A DNA stretch of 64,000 nt from Bugulina stolonifera. Its lineage: Eukaryota > Bryozoa > Gymnolaemata > Cheilostomatida > Bugulidae. Below the pieces are notes generated by a model that ran no database searches, had not been told where the DNA came from, and was given only the letters and a program-made list of their open reading frames with translations. Below, piece by piece: positions 56,501 through 64,000 of the stretch. The stretch spans positions 4,960,001 to 5,024,000 of the forward strand of contig OW285190.1 in NCBI GenBank assembly GCA_935421135.1, given 5' to 3'. The first letter of the stretch is position 1, and each line of letters starts with the position of its first letter. Both the position numbers and the translations under genes were made by a program.

Positions 56501-56832
56501 CATGTGTGTTAACATGAAATCGCAATAATAATTAATATAGTATAATCAAACACAACTAGACAGTCATGAATTAGTAGTACAGGTTGAAGTTGAGCTGTAC
56601 ATCAGTAGCCATTCATCAATGTCCTCATCTACAAACTAACAGTGAATAGCAGATGAAATACATGTATGCTTATACAGTTTGATTACATGGTTTATTTGGT
56701 GACAAAAGATATTGAATTTGTTAAAACGAGTAATTCCACGCGGAATCGTTTAGGAATTGGAATCGAGAATCTGCATCGTGTCAGGAATCGGAATCGTCAG
56801 ATTCGAAAATTTTTGGATTCGTTCCAGCCCTA
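53517..56832 (+). mobile_element. hAT transposon, 3.3 kb
   Basis: An 8-bp target duplication, gtatcaat, lies at 53509-53516 and 56833-56840. The inverted ends are TAAGGCTGTGACAA and TAGGGCTGGAACGA. Subterminal repeats of attccgaat/ggaatcg type occur near both ends. It carries a spliced hAT transposase gene. Confidence 0.9.
53804..56311 (+). pseudogene. hAT transposase (ZBED-like), spliced, frameshifted
   Basis: Exons are 53804-54759, 55096-55192 and 55430-56311, with consensus splice sites and matching phases. Domains: a BED zinc finger (C-x2-C, then HLKTVH, residues about 45-90), the catalytic core (TTDAWTSRA, TTDNAANQ, CFAHTLNL, TRWNSPFDM), and the C-terminal dimerisation region (LSLVAKKHLVVQATSVASER). 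The start reads GTG at 53804 where an ATG would be expected. The frame slips in an A6 run near 54075 and in an A8 run at 55804-55811. Either the copy is recently dead or the A-runs are miscounted. It would cut and rejoin DNA at 8-bp targets. Confidence 0.85.
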
Positions 56833-57026
56833 GTATCAATGGATTCTGAGAGGTCGGGCCTCTGTACATGGGTATAAAAGGCATTAAAAGACTTAGTAAT
56901 AATTATACAAGTATATACGATAAAATAGGATTTACATAGAGTAAAATACAAGCAGATATATACATGTATGTGCACACAATAATGAGTGTCAGGTGTAGGA
57001 GACGACTGTGCGTACCATTACAATAT

Positions 57027-57689
57027 TGTAATGGTTTCTGTGATTTGGTGCGGTCGTCCTTGGACGACTATCGACCCACAAATGAAGTGCCTATGAGTGG
57101 TAATAGGACTTCGCATTACATGAAAGATCGAGCGGTCTCAGTAGCCCAAACACTACCGAAGACGACCCATCTGATCTCAAGTTCGACCTTCAGACTATAC
57201 AATGAAAGAGAGTGATCCGACCTAGTAGGCGGTTCGCTAAGCGAATGACCTGACAAAAGGAAGTGAAAGTTTCTGTATCAAGTATAGATGTGTCTTTATT
57301 GAAAGCCAAGTGAAGACTGAGAGGATGAACAGTAAAACAATGTCCTTTATATAGTATAAGGACTTCCGGCCGACGTGACGTCGGGAAAAGACGACGTGTG
57401 GTCGTCCGGAAGTTGCGCAACAAGATGGCAGCCGGAAGCCCGACGGCCGACCCAAAATAGGTCGGGTTCTACAAAAGTTGCTTATAATGGTCCAATTCAT
57501 GTACAAAATGAATATCAATGGATTCTGAGAGGTCGGGCCTCTGTACATGGGTATAAAAGGCATTAAAAGACTTAGTAACAATCATGTAACTATATGCAAT
57601 AACATATAGTAAAGTACAAGCAGATATATACATGTATGTGCACACAATAGTGAGTGTCAGATGTAGATACGACTTAGCGTACCATTACA
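57027..57689 (-). repeat. 3' LTR (family A)
   Basis: Reverse orientation. Reversed aataaa (tttatt) at about 57296 and reversed TATA (ctttatatagt) at about 57345. Confidence 0.9.
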
Positions 57690-59518
57690 TAGCCCCCTCA
57701 CACTAGGTCATGGGTGTCTCTAGTGTCAAATTAAGAAGGGTACGATACAGTGTGGATTCTCTGGAGACTATATCCAAATCTGCTTGTACGAGCTGGAGCT
57801 GTTGGGGGTGGTTTAGATGCTGGTTGGCTAGTTCGCTAAGAGCTATTTCTCGAGCATAGAGAGGTTCCAGGTGCTAGCGTATAGTATCCCCCACCTGTTG
57901 ACGGCTGGCAAGGTAGTGGATCCGTGGCTTGAGGTCAGCAAGCTGCTGTGAGAGCATGAGTGACGGGTCCGGAGATGCAGGACATGTGGCATTCGGCTGG
58001 GTCAGTACAGGAGATGCAGGACATGTGGTATTCGGCAGAGTCAATACAGGAGGTAGGGACGGGATAACAGGAGAGTCTGGAGAGGCTCGGAGCAGGTTCC
58101 TGGCAGGTACATGTGGAGAGTAGTGTGGAGAGACCTCTAGTGTTGGCCTCGACTGGAGTGGTTCGAGCAGCAGAACAGGAGAAGCCGCACGAGAAGCTGC
58201 ACATGAGACCTTAGGCGGGGAACCTTCATATAGGGTGCCCGAGTGGGCGGCAGGCATACTCTTCCTTGGAGCAGGCTTTATCTTCCAGGAGAGTAGACGT
58301 CCGCGTCAGCCAGGGGGCCCCGACACTTACAGCGGAGGTACTAGCAGGAGGTCGCTTCCTTGCGGATGAGGTACTAGGCAGGTAAACTGGCTTATTTGTT
58401 CCCGACTGTCCGTCCATGGTAGGACGACATGGCAGAAATGGTGGGGGATCCTTTACGCCACACCATTCCATGAGGGCCGCATAGCTGTGCCCGTCTGTGA
58501 GGAAGAGACGTTTCCCACAGATACTGGATCTCCGACTGAAGTGATGGCCTAGTGCATCACGACTAACTGAGCTGCGTCCGCAGCGACAGTAGAAGCGGGC
58601 GAAGTGTTGCCAGATGTGTATATTCAGTCTCTTGAGGGTGCCGGAGAAGCCACACTTTGCACACTTAAGGTTCGGTTGACTCCTTCTGGCCAAGTCGTCT
58701 CTGGCCTGCTGGGTGAAGGTGCTAATCCACGGTTTAGTGGCTCCGGAATGCTGGGACGACTCTATGGGCAGCTTGTCAGTGAGTTTGTGCAGCTTAATTG
58801 TAGCTAGCTTCAGAGTAGAGGTGACAGGAGGTGGAGTAGGTGGAGGCGTGCCGTCTGGCGTAAGCGTCTTCCGTAGAGGAGATGCGTCTACAACACACAA
58901 TTCATTTGATGTGTATCCTCAGCCTTCTAACTCATGTTCTTTCCTGTGGAAATGCTCAGGGGAATCCTCCTCTGTCCCGACTGGTCTATGCCGAGTGGGG
59001 AGGGAGAGAGAATTCATGCCTGACAGTCTCACAGGTGTGGATTGTACCTCTAATTCTGATTTGGTCCTTACTGGTAACACTGAGATTTGCTTACCTTCAG
59101 CCGTGAAGACAGGCTGGCTAGGGTGATCCGTACTGGAAGGGGTAGCCGTCTCGTCTATACGAGAAGGAGAAAGGATACGACTGTTCTGTGTAGCTTCGAC
59201 TTCACCAGTGTCACACGCAAGAGTGCAGAGGTTCCTACATGTAGGGATACATGTGTGCTGGCGAGGAGCTGGACGAGAAAGGACTACTCGTCTGTGGGTT
59301 CCCGTATTTATACTAGCCGAGGGATGAGCAATTGGCTCAATTGTAGGCAATGCCTCAGGCACATTTTCTTTGTTCGACTCGTCAAATAAGCGCGGGAACA
59401 CGGCAATAGTTGCCTTCGATTGCTTCTCATCCGCTTTATGGGATTTCGAGAGTTCGGCAATCTGTATCTTCGGCTGAAATTGTTCGGCAATGCTGAATTC
59501 CGTAAAAGAACTTTTCGC
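57690..59518 (-). pseudogene. Gag C-terminal/zinc-domain region of copy 2 (broken)
   Basis: Aligns with 21387-23396 but is split into frames 58919-59401, 58226-58900 and 57874-58257. The zinc signature is intact within the second frame (CAKCGF.., HIWQHF, CRCG). A TGA at 59519-59521, where copy 1 reads AGA, separates it from the Gag frame. Another stop at about 58918 and an indel near 58270 complete the damage. An extra tandem repeat of ASPVLTQPNATCP-type words is present near 58000. Confidence 0.8.
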
Positions 59519-61180
59519 TCATTGTATTTGAACTGCTGGCAGTATAGACTGTATCTCCGTCGTAGGGATTATGTCGTGGAGGTCGGCTACGCGATACTTC
59601 GCATCCTCTGGACCAGGTCGGGCTATTGAAACTTGAACATTTTTCGAGAGGTTCAGAGGTAGTTCTTCTGTTTCGTCCAGCACGGTTTGCTCCGTGTCGA
59701 TCCTCAAGCCGCGGACTTGGACTGTAGTGTCTGGCAGTTCTACACACGATAAGTCGTCCGTCGGGGTATACTGAGTTTTGGAGGGAATCAGTTGCTGATC
59801 AGTGTCGGGTCTGGGCGCGGCCAGATCCTGTTGGTCCTTCTGAGTTGAGGACAGGTCGGAGTTACCTTGTGAGGTCTGGTCCGACTTGGCGGGACTTGTG
59901 AGTCGTCCTTTCAGCCTGGGGGAGTGATCTGTGGTCACTTCAGTTGAGTCCGTCTTTGGGTGGAGTCGTTTCTTGCCTGGTTTCGGCCTAGTGGGTATAG
60001 GGTCATCCACTATGACGGGTGCGGGTGACACCGTCGGCTTGGAGTGTGATGGGCTAGTTGTACGTGGGGTTCCCTGTTTGGAGGGGCTACTCTTGTTTTT
60101 AGGCTTAGTGGGTATAGGTTCTTCCACTAGGACGGGTTCTGATGTGTCCGTCGGCCTATGTGGACGACCATTGTGGCTTGGTCCACTTTTCTTGGGTTTG
60201 GCCTCAGTAGGAATGGGTTCATCTACTGGGACAGTTTCTGACGTGTCCGTCGGCCTTTGTGGACGACCCTTGTGGTCTGGTCCACCTTCTCCTTGTTGGG
60301 CTCCAGTAGGAATGGGTTCATCTACTGGGACGGGTTCTGATGTTTCCGTCGGCCTCTGCGGACGACCCTTGTGGTCTGGACCACCTTCTCCTTGTTGGGC
60401 TCCAGTAGGAATGGGTTCATCTACTGAGACGGGTTCTGATGTGTCCGTCGGCCTCTGTGGACGATCATTGTGATGGAGTCCACCTTCTCCTGGGTTGTTG
60501 TCTGTGTCGGCTACAGTAGGAATGGGTTCATCTACCGGGACGGGTTCCGGTGTGACCATTGGTCCGTCATCCGCTTCTTGACATTTCTGTAGGAGGGTAT
60601 GTAGGGCTTTCCGTAGGAGGTCAGCGGGAAGCTCCTCTTGCTGTTTCGGAGTACTGGTCCTGCTATCTTGGTTATGTAGGAAAGCTGCTCCGGTTTCTAG
60701 CGCTTCCTCTATATCATCGGGCTGTAGCCATGTATAGTACCATCGTAGGGCGTGGTCGTGGACCGTGAGGCAGAACTTCTCGGTGGTCCATTCGTCCAAA
60801 GATGCAGGTGGTGCTCCTTCAAAGGCTGTTGCCATCAGTCTACGGATGAGAGCTGCATATTCTCTGAGTGACGTGTGGGCTGGCTGTTCCAGAGTGGACA
60901 GTTTCCAGCGGGCGGCCCTGGCAGATAGTCCATACTGTTCCCTCAGTCGGGAAAATATCTCTTCGACTAATCGGGGTCGTCCGCATTCTTGTGCGGGCCC
61001 GTGTAGGGCGGCTCTAAGCCGTATGAGGCGTGCTCTGTCATTCCAGTTGCAACGCTCTGCCATAGCGGTGAAGTCTTCTATGAAGAGTTCCACGTCCTCT
61101 TGTCCGTTGAAGCTGAGTGTCTTGAGGTCCTGCTCTGCTTGGTACATCACCTGCTGAAGCAGGTTTCTTATTCGGTCCAT
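59519..61180 (-). CDS. Gag protein of family A, intact N-terminal 553 codons
   Basis: Opens at ATG 61178-61180 (MDRIRNLLQQV) about 320 nt after the primer site. Residues about 1-190 are a helical Gag/capsid-type domain (DVELFIEDFTAMAERC, LRAALHGPAQE, LREQYGLSARAARWKL, YYTWLQPDD). Residues about 210-400 are tandem acidic modules of about 37 residues around EPVPVDEPIP. The last 150 residues are polar and end within the KYRVADL..IIPTTEIQS block, where copy 1 stays open. In an undamaged element this and the zinc region would be one polyprotein. The function expected from the Gag family is particle assembly and RNA packaging. Confidence 0.75.
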   Translation of the reverse strand: MDRIRNLLQQVMYQAEQDLKTLSFNGQEDVELFIEDFTAMAERCNWNDRARLIRLRAALHGPAQECGRPRLVEEIFSRLREQYGLSARAARWKLSTLEQPAHTSLREYAALIRRLMATAFEGAPPASLDEWTTEKFCLTVHDHALRWYYTWLQPDDIEEALETGAAFLHNQDSRTSTPKQQEELPADLLRKALHTLLQKCQEADDGPMVTPEPVPVDEPIPTVADTDNNPGEGGLHHNDRPQRPTDTSEPVSVDEPIPTGAQQGEGGPDHKGRPQRPTETSEPVPVDEPIPTGAQQGEGGPDHKGRPQRPTDTSETVPVDEPIPTEAKPKKSGPSHNGRPHRPTDTSEPVLVEEPIPTKPKNKSSPSKQGTPRTTSPSHSKPTVSPAPVIVDDPIPTRPKPGKKRLHPKTDSTEVTTDHSPRLKGRLTSPAKSDQTSQGNSDLSSTQKDQQDLAAPRPDTDQQLIPSKTQYTPTDDLSCVELPDTTVQVRGLRIDTEQTVLDETEELPLNLSKNVQVSIARPGPEDAKYRVADLHDIIPTTEIQSILPAVQIQ

Positions 61181-61496
61181 GTCGGTAGGGTGTCGGGTGG
61201 TGAGTTAAACTTCTTTGATTTGTTAGGCCGGGTCGGCCTAGTCGACGTACTGAGTACTGTCAATCTGTTCTGGATCCGAGGTCGGTCTTTGATTGAAGAT
61301 CCGGCGTAGGTCGGGCTACATCCAGCGGAACCACGAGAATTAATGGGTGCACTTTAGCGTTTGTCACCTTCTCGTAAAAGGGTTCCCGGGTCCGAGTCCT
61401 TAATCGCCGTAGAATTATTGAAGAATGAGGTCGGTCGGGTCTCCCGAGGCCGAGGTCACCTTCCTTCGCTTCGTATCGTAAGAGTACGACCTTAGT

Positions 61497-61514
61497 ATCC
61501 CACCGCTGCCACCA
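61497..61514 (-). promoter_or_regulatory. Primer-binding site, tRNA-Leu type
   Basis: On the minus strand tggtggcagcggtgggat, complementary to ..CCCACCGCTGCCACCA, the 3' end of common leucine tRNAs with CCA added. It lies 1 nt inside the 5' LTR. Confidence 0.8.
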
Positions 61515-61515
61515 A

Positions 61516-62178
61516 TGTAATGGTTTCTGTGATTTGGTGCGGTCGTCCTTGGACGACTATCGACCCAGAAATGAAGTGCCTATGAGTGGTAATAGGACTT
61601 CGCATTACATGAAAGATCGAGCGGTCTCAGTAGCCCAAATACTACCAAAGACGACCCATCTGATCTCAAGTCCGACCTTCAGACTATACAATGAAAGAGA
61701 GTGATCCGACCTAGTAGGCGGTTCGCTAAGCGAATGACCTGACAAAAGGAAGTGAAAGTCTCTGTATCAAGTATAGATGTGTCTTTATTAAAAGCCAAGT
61801 GAAGACTGAGAGGATGAACAGTAAAACAATGCCCTTTATATAGTATACGGACTTCCGGCCGACGTGACGTCGGGAAAAGACGACGTGTGGTCGTCCGGAA
61901 GTTGCGCAACAAGATGGCCGCCGGAAGCCCGACGGCCGACCCAAAATAGGTCGGGTTCTACAAAAGTTGCTTATAATGGTCCAATTCATGTACAAAATGA
62001 ATATCAATGGATTCTGAGAGGTCGGGCCTCTGTACATGGGTATAAAAGGCATTAAAAGACTTAGTAACAATCATGTAACTATATACAATAACATATAGTA
62101 AAGTACAAGCAGATATATACATGTATGTGCACACAATAGTGAGTGTCAGATGTAGATACGACTTAGCGTACCATTACA
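61516..62178 (-). repeat. 5' LTR (family A)
   Basis: Partner of 57027-57689. Carries the caagatggccgccgg word that combines a YY1-like core with an ETS-like core, upstream of TATA. Confidence 0.9.
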
Positions 62179-62410
62179 ATATTATATGTTTTTACATGAT
62201 AATACCAGTATATATATATGTATATGCAAAGTTTTGTACATCCATGGTTTGAGTTCATATCAAAAGCGTGTAAAATCTGATTCTCACAGTAGTCAAAAGG
62301 AATTTTTGACTGCACCACCTTGATGATTATGTAGCTTTTAGTGGTATAAACATAGTGCTCACACCATTATAGTTGTTTTAATATACCGTTACTCACTGTT
62401 ACCAGGAGAC

Positions 62411-63494
62411 ATGGTGGTACATGAAGACATAGATAGTGAACACGGAGACATAGATAGTGAAGACGGAGACATAGATAGTGAAGACGGAGACATAGATAGT
62501 GAAGACGGAGACATAGATAGTGAAGACGGAGACATAGATAGTGAAGACGGAGACATAGATAGTGAAGACGGAGACATAGATAGTGAAGACGGAGACATAG
62601 ATAGTGAAGACGGAGACATAGATAGTGAAGACGGAGACATAGATAGTGAAGACGGAGACATAGATAGTGAAGACGGAGACATAGATAGTGAAGACGGAGA
62701 CATAGATAGTGAAGACAGAGACATAGATAGTGAAGACGGAGACATAGATAGTGAAGACGGAGACATAGATAGTGAAGACGGAGACATGGCAAAAGAACGC
62801 GCAGCTGTTACCGTTCCAGATCGACTGGTACAGGAAACAAGAGTGGAGAGAACGGCACCTGGTATGCCTTCTTATGTATGCTGGTATTGTGCTCAGCCGT
62901 TTATTGAAAGGAGTGGGTTCTACGTATTACATCTACTACAGGAAGCCATGGCTACACCAGGTACTTTTAGGTCTCATCACTCTCCCTTTTTTTCAGTTAT
63001 TGTGATTCTCCGACTGAGCAACGAATAGAATTTAATAATTAATAATAATTAAATTAAAACAGGCAAGTTGACACATCATGGTTTTATGCCATAATAAGGT
63101 AGAAAGGAAGATTGACTTTTTGACTGAAATAGCTTACATGCCGTTATAACGCTGGTCGTTGGTCATCAGTTATAAGTATCCAATAGTCATCTATGATGGT
63201 TGTTTCCTTTTGTCTAGATTGCTAACTTATTTCTTTCCTCTTTCCGATTGTGTCAGTGCAGAGAGGCATGTTCATGTAGATTGTAGATAATAAAATTTGT
63301 GAAATGAGATGATCTATCACTATCATCTAGTACGAGTATAACCTGCTGTTATGATTACAGCTGGAGGTGTGCTTAGTGGGTGTATATTTACTGAAGTTGG
63401 AGGTACAGCTAGCGGCGAGCTGTGTGATGAAGAGGTACCTGTGCTACAGCTTGAGAGTCACATTTCTATGTACCATCCTAAACAGGCAATTGAG
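62411..63494 (+). CDS. Gene with GDIDSED-repeat protein (partial, continues right)
   Basis: Exon 62411-62960 (donor caccag|gtactt) joins 63361-63494 (acceptor atgattacag, donor attgag|gtaact) with matching phase; the 400-nt intron follows the usual pattern. The N-terminal 125 residues are about 17 tandem GDIDSED units, strongly acidic with casein-kinase-2-like S-E-D sites. Next is a region with C-W-Y-C and a possible C-x2-C-x14-H finger (VCWYCAQPF..VLHLL), then a conserved-looking second exon (GCIFTEVGG.. to PKQAIE). The repeat frame continues 5' of the ATG (PGDM..) to an acceptor-like ttaccag, so more exons may precede. The next intron holds a family A LTR at 63510. Family unknown. Confidence 0.5.
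62426..62788. repeat. 21-bp coding minisatellite
   Basis: About 17 nearly perfect units of ggagacatagatagtgaaga. The only variants are cacgg at the start, gacag near 62713 and gacatgg at the end. Reverse-strand ORFs are artefacts. Confidence 0.95.
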
Positions 63495-63509
63495 GTAACT
63501 AGTGTATAT

Positions 63510-64000
63510 TGTAATGGTTTCTGTGATTTGGTGCGCTCGTCCTTGGACGACTATCGACCCAGAAATGAAGTGCCTATAAGTGGTAATAGGACTTCGCATT
63601 ACATGAAAGATCGAGCGGTCTCAGTAGCCCAAAAACTACCAGAGACGACCCATCTGGTCCCAAGTCTGACCTTCAGACTATACGTTGGAAGAGAGTGATC
63701 CGACCTAGTAGGCGGTTCGCTAAGCGAATGACCTGACAAAAGGAAGTGAAAGTCTCTGTATCAAGTATAGATGTGTCTTTATTGAAAGCCAAGTGAAGAC
63801 TGAGACCATGAACAGTAAAACAATGCCCTTTATATAGTATAAGGACTTCCGGCCGACGTAGTGTCGGGAAAAGACGACGTGTGGTCGTCCGGAAGTTGCG
63901 CAACAAGATGGCCGCCGGAAGCCCGACCCAAAATGGGTCGGGTTCTACAAAAGTTGCTAATAATGGTCCGATTCATGTACAAAATGAATATCAATGGATT
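63510..64000 (-). mobile_element. LTR, family A, cut by the window edge
   Basis: TGTAATGGTTTCTG after atat (63506-63509), following the family A consensus to the last base. Whether it is a solo LTR or the 3' LTR of a full element cannot be seen. It sits in the intron after 63494. Confidence 0.85.

Larger units (their letters stand above)
53025..57022 (-). mobile_element. Solo LTR, family A, split by a hAT transposon
   Basis: LTR halves 53025-53516 and 56833-57022 together make one family A LTR, TGTAATGG...CCATTACA, flanked by atat on both sides (53021-53024 and 57023-57026). It is more diverged from the LTRs of the neighbouring full element than those are from each other, so it is an older, separate insertion. 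Confidence 0.9.
57027..62178 (-). mobile_element. Complete Gag-only LTR retroelement, family A, copy 2
   Basis: LTRs 61516-62178 (5') and 57027-57689 (3'), both 663 bp with about ten differences by eye (about 1.5%). The element is flanked by atat (57023-57026 and 62179-62182). Primer site at 61497-61514, purine tract at 57690-57703. Same content as copy 1, without any pol domain. The left atat is shared with the split solo LTR, so one insertion used the other's target duplication. Confidence 0.9.

Noticed and set aside
62367..62792. Minus-strand ORFs of LRLHYLC and SPSSLSM repeats
   Set aside because: Antisense of the 21-bp minisatellite; the plus strand has the spliced continuation.

Overview
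This is a window of animal nuclear DNA: AT-rich, with short spliced introns and no bacterial gene layout. It is full of eukaryotic transposons (LTR elements, hAT, Tc1-like, TTAA-type, tRNA-derived SINE pieces) and minisatellites. Frequent palindromic acatgtacatgt strings and short introns would fit a demosponge or similar early-branching invertebrate, but that is an impression and no marker gene proves it. Host genes are sparse.

Layout. 1-1.2 kb holds the last exons of an unknown plus-strand gene. 1.7-8.3 kb is a transposon graveyard: a fold-back Tc1 relic, a chimeric pair of LTRs, a decayed gypsy gag, and a decayed copy of the zinc-domain ORF seen later. 8.7-9.4 kb is a short TIR element. 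9,993-15,879 is one large TTAA-flanked element with 245-bp inverted termini, several internal repeat arrays and a spliced passenger gene but no visible transposase. 16.7-17.2 kb has a small glycine-rich membrane-type ORF. 18,947-24,073 is a complete Gag-only LTR element. 24.3-28.05 kb and 44.1-49.45 kb are the two copies of a segmental duplication. The right copy carries an apparently intact 11-exon minus-strand gene (41,152-48,455, 424 aa). The left copy has only exons 1-6 and a frameshift. 28-36.5 kb is minisatellites, two solo LTRs and a few weak exons. 38-39 kb is a single-exon gene for a six-pass membrane protein. 49.45-52.3 kb is a 5'-truncated gypsy pol. 53,025-62,178 is a solo LTR split by a hAT transposon, followed directly by a second Gag-only LTR element on the minus strand. 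62.4-63.5 kb is a gene with a 21-bp coding minisatellite, and another LTR copy runs off the right edge.

Links between the parts. LTR families A, B and C have TGT...ACA ends, matching 4-bp target duplications (ATAT, GTAT, ATAC, GTAC) and the same promoter/poly(A) order. Family A encodes Gag plus a zinc-domain region but no protease, reverse transcriptase or integrase, so it must be mobilised in trans. The zinc-domain signature of family A recurs, almost residue for residue in spacing, in the passenger gene of the TTAA DNA element. This is the most unusual signal in the window.
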